Source of the DNA: Sneathiella sedimenti
GTDB taxonomy: Bacteria; Pseudomonadota; Alphaproteobacteria; Sneathiellales; Sneathiellaceae
Direction of reading: 5' to 3'
Assembly (NCBI RefSeq): GCF_017313765.1
Contig: NZ_JAFLNC010000006.1
Location: 1-64,000 of the forward strand
Length of the DNA stretch: 64,000 bases
Translations under genes and position numbers: made by a program
The notes under the pieces: generated by a model
The model's database searches: none
The model's input: only the letters and a program-made list of their open reading frames with translations
Told to the model about the DNA's origin: nothing
In this document: piece after piece, positions 53,160 through 62,266 of the stretch
Position numbering within the stretch: position 1 is the first letter of the stretch
Layout of the letters: every line of letters starts with the position of its first letter

Positions 53160-55894
53160 CTTGCACTCCCACTTTCCCTGAGAGTCTGCGAAAGCGCGGA
53201 CATCAATGAGTCTCTATCGAATTTTGCGACATAATCTGAAAAACCTACGGCACGGCCGCGATCGAAATCACCTGGCGTCGTGTGGGAAGATAATGCGACA
53301 ATTGGCGTACCATTCCACCTGTCGTCACCTTTTACTTCCTCGGCAAACCTGAAACCGTCCATTTCCGGCATCTCGATATCACTGATAATGATGTCGAATG
53401 TCTCGCCTGACTCTCGCTTCTTTAATGCATCAATGCCGTTTTCCGCAGTTGAGACGTCATATCCCGCCGTCTTAAGGAGCGGTACGAGCATATTGCGGAA
53501 AAAAGGACTGTCATCGACAAGCAAAACCTTCTGCTTCTCGTTGCTATGGCCAAAAGGTCGTGTCTGGGAGTCACCAACCCAGCTTCCAAAACATTTATTC
53601 AGGCAATAGCCCACATCAACTATGTCGGTTGCCTTACCCCGGATAACAGCGCTGCCGACATAACCGTCACGTTCCGAGATCATTTCAACGTCGAGATGAT
53701 CTTCGACAATATCGACAATTTCATCGACGACCAGCCCCATCGAACGATCCTGATCACTGAAGACAAGGACAGCTTGCCTGCCCTCTTCTTTAATCTCGAT
53801 ATTGTCGTCTATTGTCGTCAGCGGCATAAGCTGACCGCGATACTGGACAACCCGCTTGCCGTTGGCTACTTCAATGGTGCCAACATCAATCTCTTCAAGG
53901 CGCGCAACCAGAGATAGAGGTACGGCCTTCGGGTCTTTGCCACCTGCCCGGAAGACAAGCAACGCAACCTTCTCATCCTGCACCTGCGCTTGGCTTGTTT
54001 CCTCGTTTACCGAACTTTCCGATGTGACAACCGCATCACCAGACATGGCGGCAATTCCATTTGGATCGAGGATCATGATAACGCTGCCATCCCCCAGGAT
54101 TGTATTTCCGGAGAAAATGGAAAGATTTTTCAAGATTGGCGCAATCGGTTTGACGACAATTTCTTCGGTATCGAAAACCCGATCAACAACAATGCCGAAC
54201 AAAAAGCTGGCAACCTGAATAACAATGATAAATTCTTCTGACCCTTTTACGTCGCTTCGGTCCGCCACTTCATCCGCTGCCGTTTCTAGGCGCATGATTT
54301 CGCTGAGATGAACAAGGGGTAATAGATGGTCACGCAGGCGTAGGACCGGCGATGCATTGATCATTTCAATTGTATGATCACTACTGCCATTGGTCGACGC
54401 CCGCACGAGCTCAACGACACTTGTCTGCGGGATGGCAAATCTCTCGCCGCAACATTCAACGATCAACGCAGACACGATCGCAAGAGTGAGCGGTATCTTT
54501 ATTGTAAAGGTAGACCCCTCACCTTCTTCTGACGTCAGGGCAATCGTCCCGCCAATCTTCTCGATATTTGAGCGAACGACATCCATGCCGACACCTCTGC
54601 CGGATACATTGGTTATCTTTTCTGCAGTCGAAAATCCGGCACGCATGATGAAATTGTGGATTTGCTGTTTGCTCATCCCATTCAACTCAGCTTCAGTCGC
54701 CAAGCCGCTATCAATAACTTTCTTTTTGATTTTCTCGCTGTTCAGCCCGCGTCCATCATCCGTAATCTTGATGATAATGTGACCGCCTTCATGATAGGCT
54801 TCAAGAATGATCTTGCCTGTCTCAGGTTTTCCGACTGCGAGACGATCCTCGGTTACTTCAAGTCCATGATCCGCCGAATTTCTCACCATATGGGTGAGCG
54901 GATCCTTGATCAGTTCAAGCACCTGGCGGTCGAGTTCCGTCTCGGCACCGTGCATAACAAGATCGATTTTCTTACCCAGGTCATGGCTGAGATCTCGAAC
55001 GATCCGCGGCAACTTCGACCAGGCGTTTCCTATTGGCTGCATCCGCGTCTTCATCAGCCCTTCCTGCAACTCTGTCGTTACATGGCTGAGCCGTTGCAGA
55101 GGAACGGTAAATTCATTGTCATCCATCCCGCGAACCATCTGCAAAAGCTGGTTTCGGGTCAAAACAAGTTCACTGACCATCGTCATGAGGTTTTCGAGCA
55201 TCTGCACATTCACGCGAATGCTCTGATTGGCGATGCTGGATTCTTTTGACGTTTTCTCTACTGCGTTATTTTTCTCTTCGGGCGGGCTTTTTTCTTGCGT
55301 CACAGCAGGTGGCGCAACCATATCGTCGGGCCCTTCCGCAGCCTGAAAAGCTGCCTCCAACTCTTCCAGAGAAACCTCTCCAGGGCGCAAGTCAGCTTCC
55401 TTGAAGTCGTCGTCCGGACCTTCCGCGGCCTGAAAGGCCGCTTCAAGTTCCGCCTCGGAAACCATTCCGGCGGGAATCTCGTCCTGTTCGGGTGCCAGCG
55501 CCGCTTCCGTGGCAATCTCGCCAAATGCGACATCATTCAAGCGGGAAATCAAATCAGCATCATTCCCCGCGGGCTCTTCTTCCGTCTCCTCGATCGTGGC
55601 CAAGATATCCTTGATCGCATCCATCGCCTCTAGGATGAGGGTTACAACATCGGTTGTAACGGTCAGTTCCTTGTCGCGAATTTTTCCGAGAACATTTTCA
55701 CCAGCGTGCGCCACTGCCTCCAGCCTTGGCAACCCAAGAAAACCGCAAGTCCCTTTGATTGTATGAACAAGCCGAAAAATACTGTCGATATGACTTTCGT
55801 CACTCGGATCCTGTTCCAAAACTACAAGGGAAGCATCAACGATACCTATGTTCTCGTTGGTTTCCGTAAGAAATTCGCTTAAGAGGTCATCCAT
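53156..55894 (-). CDS. cheA: Chemotaxis histidine kinase CheA, hybrid with C-terminal receiver
   Basis: Sensor kinase of 912 residues from the ATG at 55894 (MDDLLSEFLTETNEN; an ATG at 55915 adds seven basic residues). Order: HPt domain with phosphohistidine His44 (IFRLVHTIKGTCGFLG); an acidic linker with a duplicated LEAAFQAAEGPDD segment (about 143-191); dimerisation and ATPase domains (MVRNSADHGLE, DDGRGLN, GRGVGMDVV); two CheW-like segments; and a receiver at about 790-905 (DIIISDIEMPEMDG). No clear CheY-binding P2 domain is visible. The C-terminal receiver is common in alphaproteobacterial CheA and may act as a phosphate sink. Confidence 0.95.
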   Translation of the reverse strand: MDDLLSEFLTETNENIGIVDASLVVLEQDPSDESHIDSIFRLVHTIKGTCGFLGLPRLEAVAHAGENVLGKIRDKELTVTTDVVTLILEAMDAIKDILATIEETEEEPAGNDADLISRLNDVAFGEIATEAALAPEQDEIPAGMVSEAELEAAFQAAEGPDDDFKEADLRPGEVSLEELEAAFQAAEGPDDMVAPPAVTQEKSPPEEKNNAVEKTSKESSIANQSIRVNVQMLENLMTMVSELVLTRNQLLQMVRGMDDNEFTVPLQRLSHVTTELQEGLMKTRMQPIGNAWSKLPRIVRDLSHDLGKKIDLVMHGAETELDRQVLELIKDPLTHMVRNSADHGLEVTEDRLAVGKPETGKIILEAYHEGGHIIIKITDDGRGLNSEKIKKKVIDSGLATEAELNGMSKQQIHNFIMRAGFSTAEKITNVSGRGVGMDVVRSNIEKIGGTIALTSEEGEGSTFTIKIPLTLAIVSALIVECCGERFAIPQTSVVELVRASTNGSSDHTIEMINASPVLRLRDHLLPLVHLSEIMRLETAADEVADRSDVKGSEEFIIVIQVASFLFGIVVDRVFDTEEIVVKPIAPILKNLSIFSGNTILGDGSVIMILDPNGIAAMSGDAVVTSESSVNEETSQAQVQDEKVALLVFRAGGKDPKAVPLSLVARLEEIDVGTIEVANGKRVVQYRGQLMPLTTIDDNIEIKEEGRQAVLVFSDQDRSMGLVVDEIVDIVEDHLDVEMISERDGYVGSAVIRGKATDIVDVGYCLNKCFGSWVGDSQTRPFGHSNEKQKVLLVDDSPFFRNMLVPLLKTAGYDVSTAENGIDALKKRESGETFDIIISDIEMPEMDGFRFAEEVKGDDRWNGTPIVALSSHTTPGDFDRGRAVGFSDYVAKFDRDSLMSALSQTLRESGSAR

Positions 55895-55977
55895 ACGCCT
55901 GCGCACTTTCCGCATCTTTACTTACTTTTCAGGAAACTAGCCCCTGAAATATTCAGATACAGAATGCAGGACAGAGG

Positions 55978-55992
55978 TTAACAAGCGGTTAC
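55978..55992 (-). promoter_or_regulatory. CtrA-like box upstream of cheA
   Basis: TTAA-N7-TTAC (55978-55992) matches seven of eight positions of the CtrA site and lies about 84 bp upstream of the cheA start. CtrA control of chemotaxis genes is known in several alphaproteobacteria. Confidence 0.45.
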
Positions 55993-56111
55993 ATATTGGC
56001 CCGAAAACCTCCCTTTTTTAGCACAAAATATCGGCTCTGGAATTCGGGTGGAACGCGACGTGAATTAATTCAATCCAGCTCAAAGTGGGGCAGAAATCCG
56101 GCAATACCCGG

Positions 56112-56750
56112 TCATGATGAGCGGACGGCAAGCGTTACCAGACCATCCTCCACTTCCAGAATATCAAGGAGCGCTCTATTGTTTTCACAAAGAGCCATTA
56201 AATACTGCGCTCCCACATTTTGCGCCGTAAGTTCATTTTCATTGTATCCGTTCTGCAGAATATGCGTCATGTCTTCACGCAGGACGGCACGCGGTCCCTC
56301 CGCCCGAAAGGTAAAGGACCAGTCTGCCCCGGTTACACTTCCAGTAACATTTACTTCCCCGCCGCGAGGCAAGGTACCTGTCGCAATAACCAGCAGATTA
56401 CAGAGGATTTTTATCACATCTTTTGGCAACAGTTCCGCACCGCCTTCACTGTCCGGCCAATCCAGCTTGACCTTTCCGTAAGACAGGAGGTCCCGGGACA
56501 GAGTGCGGGCGTCCCGTACAGAAACATCTTGGCCCAGGCCACCGGCAAGACCAAATGCAAGCCGATAGAATTGAAGCCGCGCGGAGGCTTCTCCTGCACT
56601 TTCGCTCACAAGTTTAAGCGCTTCGGTACGCATGTCTTCATTGCCGTCATCACTGACAAGCTCTATTCCATTGCATACAGCGCCAATGGGTCCGATGACA
56701 TCGTGACAAAGTTTGGAGCTCATTAATGAGGCGAGTTTTAAATCAATCAT
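56112..56750 (-). CDS. chpT: Histidine phosphotransferase ChpT
   Basis: Phosphotransferase relaying phosphate from CckA to CtrA and CpdR, 212 residues. The N-terminal helical hairpin carries the phosphohistidine motif SKLCHDVIGPIGAVCNGIELV (His16), and the C-terminal degenerate Bergerat-like domain (PKDVIKILCNLLVIATGTLPRGGEVNV ... VGAQYLMAL) is typical. It lies 218 bp upstream of cheA on the same strand. Having ChpT near ctrA is uncommon in my experience of these genomes. Confidence 0.9.
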   Translation of the reverse strand: MIDLKLASLMSSKLCHDVIGPIGAVCNGIELVSDDGNEDMRTEALKLVSESAGEASARLQFYRLAFGLAGGLGQDVSVRDARTLSRDLLSYGKVKLDWPDSEGGAELLPKDVIKILCNLLVIATGTLPRGGEVNVTGSVTGADWSFTFRAEGPRAVLREDMTHILQNGYNENELTAQNVGAQYLMALCENNRALLDILEVEDGLVTLAVRSS

Positions 56751-56870
56751 AACTACTCCAAAATTCGTCCGTTGCGGAACGCTATAAAATCGAACAACCT
56801 TTGTCGTCTGCGCGACAATTTGCTAGGGTGAATATGCAACAATCTTATCCACCATGTTAAGAGAAAAATC

Positions 56871-57068
56871 ATGCTAGCACAGTTTTCGCCCGGCCAATAT
56901 GTTCGACATCCGCAAGAACCAAGCTGGGGAATAGGGCAAGTACAGTCTTCCGTTGCAGATCGCGTGACGGTTAATTTTGAGCATGCCGGCAAGCAGTTGA
57001 TTATTGTTGGACAGGTTGAACTCGTTGTACTCAGCGAGGAAGAAGCGCATAAAGAGCAAAAGCGCTGA
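56871..57068 (+). CDS. DUF3553 protein
   Basis: Product of 65 residues with a small SH3/Tudor-like beta pattern, FSPGQYVRHPQEPSWGIGQVQSSVADRVTVNFEHAGKQLIIVGQVELVVL. It matches the short DUF3553 family, seen widely in alphaproteobacteria; UvrD-like helicases have a similar C-terminal module. No function is established. It lies 22 bp before the formate dehydrogenase beta-subunit start and may be co-transcribed with it. Confidence 0.8.
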   Translation: MLAQFSPGQYVRHPQEPSWGIGQVQSSVADRVTVNFEHAGKQLIIVGQVELVVLSEEEAHKEQKR

Positions 57069-57090
57069 AATAAGATGGGAGGGTTATGAG

Positions 57091-58800
57091 TTGTCAGCTG
57101 GGAAAACACTATTTGCGGTTCCAAAAGCTCCGGGCAAAGGGGGCCGCAAAGCCCGCTATCAAAGGAAAGGGCGACAGGTCGATCCTTCTGCCGCCCGTGA
57201 GATTAACGCCCTCCTCGGTGATCGCTCTCGTCAGTCCGATCTGCTTCTCGAGCATCTGCACCTGATTCAGGATACATATGGTTACCTATCCGCAGACCAC
57301 CTTGCCGCATTGGCAGAGGAAATGCGTCTGGCATTGGCCGAAGTCTATGAGGTCGCAACTTTCTATCACAATTTTACGGTAGTTAAGGAGGGCGAAGCAA
57401 AACCCGCAGCGCTTACTATCAAGGTCTGTGACAGCCTCACTTGCGAGATGGCCGGCGCAATGACGTTGAAAAGGAAACTCGCTGAAAAATACGGCGGCAA
57501 TATTCACATCACTCATGGCGCCTGCATGGGACGTTGTGAGGTTGCGCCTGTTGTTCGCATCAAGGACCGCTATGTCGGAAATGCTACAACTGATAAAGTC
57601 GACAAACTCATAGATGCGGAAAAGAGGAATGATCCACTTGTGGTTCCGTCCATTATCTCGTTCACTGATTATGAAAAATCTGGCGGATTCACAACACTTT
57701 CCAAATTGCGGGAAGGACGCCTCAAGACCGCAGATGTTATCGAAATTTTGGGTGACAGCGGACATCGCGGCCTTGGCGGCGCGGGCTTTCCCCATGCGTT
57801 GAAGCTTAACTCTGTATTATCCGTTCCAGGACCGCGCTATATGGCCGTCAATGCCGACGAAAGCGAACCAGGCACCTTCAAGGATCGATATTTCCTGAAT
57901 ATGAATCCTTATCAATTTCTGGAGGGAATGCTCATTGGAGCAGAAATTGTTGACGCGAGGAGTATCTATATCTTCCTTCGGGATGAGTATCCGGAATCGG
58001 CTCAAATTCTCTCTGAATGTATCGACAGACTTCACAATGAAAAACTAACCGGTGAGCGGGAAATCATACTTCGTCGGGGTGCCGGCGCCTATATATGCGG
58101 GGAGGAGAGCGCGATGCTGGAAAGTATCGAGGGTAAGCGCGCCCTGCCCCGCCATAAGCCCCCCTTCCCCGCTCATGTCGGACTGTTCGGACGCCCTACA
58201 TTAATTAATAATGTTGAGACACTTTACTGGCTCCCTGACATTATCAGAAAGGGACCGGACTGGTTTAAGGAAGGCGGCCGTCACGGCAGCAAGGGTTTTC
58301 GCAGTTTTTCCCTGTCCGGCCATGTAAACAAACCCGGCGTGTATATCACTCCTGCCGGGATTACGGCCAAAGAACTGATTGATGAATTTGGCGGTGGGAT
58401 GCAAGACGGACATGTATTCCGGGCCTACCTTCCCGGTGGGGCATCAGGCGGTCTCCTCCCCGCATCCATGGCAGATATCCCGCTCGATTTCGGCACGCTT
58501 GAAAAACACGGCTGCTTTATCGGCTCGGCCGCGGTCATTGTTATTTCGGACAAGGATGATCTCAAAATGGTCGCGCGTAACCTGATGCGGTTCTTCGAGG
58601 ATGAAAGCTGCGGTCAATGCACTCCCTGTCGTGCCGGCACGGAGAAGGCACTCAAGCTGATGGAGGCAGAGCAGTGGGACGGTGATCTCCTGACCGAACT
58701 GAGCGCGGTTATGCGGGATGCCTCGATTTGTGGCCTTGGCCAGGCAGCACCCAATGGCCTGATGTCGATCCTCAAGCATTTCCCGGAGGCGGTGAAATGA
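57091..58800 (+). CDS. NAD-dependent formate dehydrogenase, fused NuoE-NuoF-like beta subunit
   Basis: Diaphorase subunit of a soluble formate dehydrogenase, 569 residues from the TTG at 57091 (GGGAGGG upstream). The N-terminal NuoE-like part (about 30-160) has four [2Fe-2S] cysteines in CDSLTCEMAG and CMGRCEVAPVV. The NuoF-like part binds FMN/NAD (HRGLGGAGFPHALK, GAGAYICGEESAMLESIEG) and a [4Fe-4S] cluster (ESCGQCTPCR and later ASICGLGQAAP). The fused E-F form resembles the beta subunit of Methylobacterium FDH1. It overlaps the alpha gene by 4 nt. Confidence 0.93.
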   Translation: MSAGKTLFAVPKAPGKGGRKARYQRKGRQVDPSAAREINALLGDRSRQSDLLLEHLHLIQDTYGYLSADHLAALAEEMRLALAEVYEVATFYHNFTVVKEGEAKPAALTIKVCDSLTCEMAGAMTLKRKLAEKYGGNIHITHGACMGRCEVAPVVRIKDRYVGNATTDKVDKLIDAEKRNDPLVVPSIISFTDYEKSGGFTTLSKLREGRLKTADVIEILGDSGHRGLGGAGFPHALKLNSVLSVPGPRYMAVNADESEPGTFKDRYFLNMNPYQFLEGMLIGAEIVDARSIYIFLRDEYPESAQILSECIDRLHNEKLTGEREIILRRGAGAYICGEESAMLESIEGKRALPRHKPPFPAHVGLFGRPTLINNVETLYWLPDIIRKGPDWFKEGGRHGSKGFRSFSLSGHVNKPGVYITPAGITAKELIDEFGGGMQDGHVFRAYLPGGASGGLLPASMADIPLDFGTLEKHGCFIGSAAVIVISDKDDLKMVARNLMRFFEDESCGQCTPCRAGTEKALKLMEAEQWDGDLLTELSAVMRDASICGLGQAAPNGLMSILKHFPEAVK

Positions 58801-61535
58801 GCAAGACAATTACATTTGAATTGGATGGAGTAGAAGTAACCGCGGAGGCCGGGCAATCCATTTGGGACGTCGCAAAGCGCGAAGGCACTCTGATCCCGCA
58901 TCTTTGCCACGCAGATCGCATCGGATTCGAGGCAAACGGCAACTGTCGGGCATGCATGGTGGAGGTCGAAGGCGAACGGGTCCTCGCCGCGAGTTGCATT
59001 CGCAAACCGACTGACGGGATGAAAGTCCGCACCGCCACGGTGCGCGCAGAAAAATCCCGCAAAATGGTCATGGAATTGCTGATTGCCGATCAGCCGGATC
59101 GCGAGACGGCCTATGACGCAAACAGCCATTTCTGGCAAATGGCGGACCGGCAACTTATTGCGACCAGCCGATTTGCGCCGCGGGAGATGCCATCGGAGGA
59201 TATGTCCCACCCGGCAATGGCCGTCAACCTGGATGCCTGCATAAACTGCAACCTCTGCGTTCGAGCCTGCCGTGACGTCCAGGTAAATGATGTTATCGGC
59301 ATGGCAGGGCGCGGGGTACATTCCAAAATTGTCTTTGATTTTGACGACCCCATGGGAGACAGCACCTGCGTCGGCTGCGGCGAATGCGTCCAGGCATGCC
59401 CGACTGGGGCTCTTTTGGAGAAATCCGTTCTTCATGATGATCATATCGATCGCGAAGTGAACAGCGTTTGTCCCTTCTGCGGTGTTGGCTGTCAGCTTAC
59501 GTTCAAGGTGCGGGATGACAAGATCCTCTATGCCGACGGTCGTAACGGCCCTGCCAATGAGGAACGCTTATGTATCAAGGGACGATTTGGTTTCGACTAT
59601 ATTCATAACCCAGAACGGCTCACCGTCCCGTTAATCCGGAAAGAAGGTGTCGAAAAAGGGGACGTCGCGACACTGGATCCCGCAAATCCCTATACTCACT
59701 TCCGCGAGGCAAGCTGGGAAGAGGCGCTGGAGTTTGCCGCGAATGGCCTTCGCAAGGTCCGCGACGAGAAAGGCGGAGGGGCGCTGGCCGGTTTCGGTTC
59801 GGCGAAAGGCTCCAACGAGGAGGCCTATCTTTTTCAGAAACTTGTCCGCATCGGTTTTGGCACCAACAATGTTGATCATTGTACGCGCCTTTGTCATGCA
59901 TCGTCCGTCGCGGCACTTTTGGAAACCGTAGGATCAGGCGCGGTGTCGGCCCCGTTTAACGAGGCGGAGAATGCGGACGTTATCATGGTTATCGGCTCCA
60001 ACCCGACAATCAATCATCCCGTTGCTGCCACTTTCTTCAAGAATGCCGTGAAAAAAGGCGCCAAGTTGATCGTCATCGACCCGCGAGGCCAGTCCCTTTC
60101 CCGCCACGCCAGCTACATGTTGCAGGAAAAGCCGGGTACTGATGTAGCTCTCCTGAACTCGATGATGCATGTCATCGTGAAGGAAGGGCTGACGGACACG
60201 GATTATATCCGGAACCACACGGAAAATTACGAGGAATTGAAAGCCCATCTGGACGACTTCAGTCCCGAAGCCATGGAAAAAGTGACCGGCATTTCACCAG
60301 ACCTGATCCGGGAGGTCGCGCGGGAGTTCGCGACAGCTAAAGCTGCAATTATATTCTGGGGAATGGGCATTAGTCAGCATGTCCATGGCACAGACAATTC
60401 CCGCTGCCTGATCAGCCTTGCACTGATGACAGGCCAAGTCGGTCGACCGGGAACAGGACTACATCCTTTGCGTGGGCAGAACAATGTGCAAGGCGCCTCT
60501 GATGTAGCGCTCATTCCGATGTTCCTGCCCGATTATCAATCCGTCGAAGACCCCGTCATTCGTGAAAAATTCGAAAATTTCTGGGGCGCAAAGCTTGATC
60601 CCAAAAAAGGGCTTACCGTCGTTGAAATAACGGAGGCCATTCATCGCGGCGAAATTAACGCGATGTATATAATGGGGGAAAATCCGGCAATGTCTGACCC
60701 GAATGTCAGCCACGCACGCCAGGCCCTTACCATGCTGGATCATCTGGTCGTACAGGACCTGTTCGTGACGGAGACGGCGGCCTATGCTGACGTGATCCTC
60801 CCCGCCTCGGCTTGGCCGGAAAAGGATGGCACCGTCACCAATACGAACCGTCAGGTTCAGATGGGCCGGGCGGCGGTTCCCCTTCCCGGTGATGCTCGTC
60901 AGGATCTGTGGATCATTCAGGAAATCGCAAAACGGCTGGGGTTGGACTGGAACTATAGCCATCCGAAGGAAGTGTTCGCGGAGATGACACAGGCGATGGA
61001 TAGTATCAAGGGTATGAGTTGGGAGCGGCTGGAGAAGGAGGATTCTGTCATCTATCCATGCGAAAGCCCGGCAGACCCGGGCCAACCCCTCATATTCACG
61101 GAGAATTTTCCAACGGCCAATGGGCTTGGCAAGTTCGTACCGGCAAGTCTTATCTCCCCGGATGAAATTCCTGATAGTGACTATCCTGTTGTCCTGACAA
61201 CCGGGCGATTGCTGGAACATTGGCATACCGGCTCCATGACCAGACGCGCAAGCGTGCTTGATGAGATCGAGCCTGAACCCATTGTCCATATGCCGCCTGC
61301 AATGATGGAGCAACTGAAGGCGCGGGCCGGGGACCTCGTCACGGTCCGGTCCCGCCGCGGGGAGATTGATATTCGGGTTCGCGCGGATGGCGCCGTTCAG
61401 AATGGCATGATCTTTATCCCTTTCTGTTATGCGGAAGCAGCAGTCAATTTACTCACAAATGATGCGCTTGACCCCTTTGGCAAAATCGCGGAAGTTAAAT
61501 TCTGCGCCGTTAATGTCGAAAGGAAATCCGCCTGA
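58797..61535 (+). CDS. NAD-dependent formate dehydrogenase, Mo/W catalytic alpha subunit
   Basis: Bis-MGD oxidoreductase of 912 residues oxidising formate to CO2. An N-terminal [2Fe-2S] ferredoxin (Cys37, Cys50, Cys53, Cys67) precedes a region (LLIADQPDRETAYDANSHFW) that lacks the His-Cys3 cluster motif. Two [4Fe-4S] clusters follow (DACINCNLCVRACRDVQ, STCVGCGECVQACPTG), then CPFCGVGC and the catalytic Cys in DHCTRLCHASS. The C-terminal domain binds pterin (VVLTTGRLLEHWHTGSMTRR). Formate is released by BoxC, so the enzyme may recycle it as NADH. Confidence 0.94.
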   Translation: MSKTITFELDGVEVTAEAGQSIWDVAKREGTLIPHLCHADRIGFEANGNCRACMVEVEGERVLAASCIRKPTDGMKVRTATVRAEKSRKMVMELLIADQPDRETAYDANSHFWQMADRQLIATSRFAPREMPSEDMSHPAMAVNLDACINCNLCVRACRDVQVNDVIGMAGRGVHSKIVFDFDDPMGDSTCVGCGECVQACPTGALLEKSVLHDDHIDREVNSVCPFCGVGCQLTFKVRDDKILYADGRNGPANEERLCIKGRFGFDYIHNPERLTVPLIRKEGVEKGDVATLDPANPYTHFREASWEEALEFAANGLRKVRDEKGGGALAGFGSAKGSNEEAYLFQKLVRIGFGTNNVDHCTRLCHASSVAALLETVGSGAVSAPFNEAENADVIMVIGSNPTINHPVAATFFKNAVKKGAKLIVIDPRGQSLSRHASYMLQEKPGTDVALLNSMMHVIVKEGLTDTDYIRNHTENYEELKAHLDDFSPEAMEKVTGISPDLIREVAREFATAKAAIIFWGMGISQHVHGTDNSRCLISLALMTGQVGRPGTGLHPLRGQNNVQGASDVALIPMFLPDYQSVEDPVIREKFENFWGAKLDPKKGLTVVEITEAIHRGEINAMYIMGENPAMSDPNVSHARQALTMLDHLVVQDLFVTETAAYADVILPASAWPEKDGTVTNTNRQVQMGRAAVPLPGDARQDLWIIQEIAKRLGLDWNYSHPKEVFAEMTQAMDSIKGMSWERLEKEDSVIYPCESPADPGQPLIFTENFPTANGLGKFVPASLISPDEIPDSDYPVVLTTGRLLEHWHTGSMTRRASVLDEIEPEPIVHMPPAMMEQLKARAGDLVTVRSRRGEIDIRVRADGAVQNGMIFIPFCYAEAAVNLLTNDALDPFGKIAEVKFCAVNVERKSA

Positions 61536-62249
61536 ATGTCCACCGATCTGGAGAGAAAAACAACTGTTGGAATTATCCAGACAGGCCGTCTGGGCGGCTC
61601 TCTCGGGGTCAAATATGGTGAGTATCCAGACATGTTTAAGGCATTGTTCGCGGATGAGCCATTCGACTATGTAACCTATGCCGCCGTCGATATGCAGCTT
61701 CCCAAACACCCGCTGGAATGCGATGCCTGGATTATCACCGGATCGAAACACGGCGTTTATGAAGATTTCGACTGGATCAAGCCATTGGAGGTTTTTGTGC
61801 GCAAGCTGGTCGCCAGCGGTCAGCCAACCATCGGCATCTGTTTTGGGCACCAGCTTATGGCTCAGGCCATGGGGGGAATAGTGGAAAAATTCTCGGGTGG
61901 ATGGAGTATTGGCCGCACGGTCTATACTGATCTTCTCAATAACAGAAAAGCGCGCCTCCTATCCTTTCATCAGGACCAAGTCACGCGCCAACCCGAAAGT
62001 GCAGAGGTTATTATGACTTCTGATTTTTGCCCTTATGCTGGCCTCAAATATTCTTCCAATTGCTTGTCCTTACAGCCACATCCGGAGCATACACTGCCCT
62101 TCGTCGTCGATTTGATCAATCAACGGCGCGGTATCCAGCTGGATGCTGAACTGGCGGATGACGGCCTCGCCTCTTTGGCCGAGTCAAATGATCAGCAACA
62201 ATATGGTCAATGGATGGCGGAAATCCTGAAAGGGGAACGACGGATTTAA
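61536..62249 (+). CDS. Class I glutamine amidotransferase in the formate dehydrogenase operon
   Basis: Stand-alone GATase1 domain, 237 residues, with the nucleophile Cys102 (GICFGHQLMAQAMGG) and the His-Glu pair in SLQPHPEHTL. The ATG follows the formate dehydrogenase alpha stop with no gap, so it is co-transcribed and likely coupled. A GMP-synthase-like or gamma-glutamyl-hydrolase role is possible; no synthetase partner is nearby. Its link to formate oxidation is unknown. A maturation or cofactor role is only a guess. Confidence 0.85.
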   Translation: MSTDLERKTTVGIIQTGRLGGSLGVKYGEYPDMFKALFADEPFDYVTYAAVDMQLPKHPLECDAWIITGSKHGVYEDFDWIKPLEVFVRKLVASGQPTIGICFGHQLMAQAMGGIVEKFSGGWSIGRTVYTDLLNNRKARLLSFHQDQVTRQPESAEVIMTSDFCPYAGLKYSSNCLSLQPHPEHTLPFVVDLINQRRGIQLDAELADDGLASLAESNDQQQYGQWMAEILKGERRI

Positions 62250-62266
62250 AAGCGCCGCCCGGCCCT

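Noticed and set aside
60459-61313. 284-codon open frame antisense to the formate dehydrogenase alpha gene
   Set aside because: Shadow frame in GC-rich coding DNA; His/Arg-rich with no domain.
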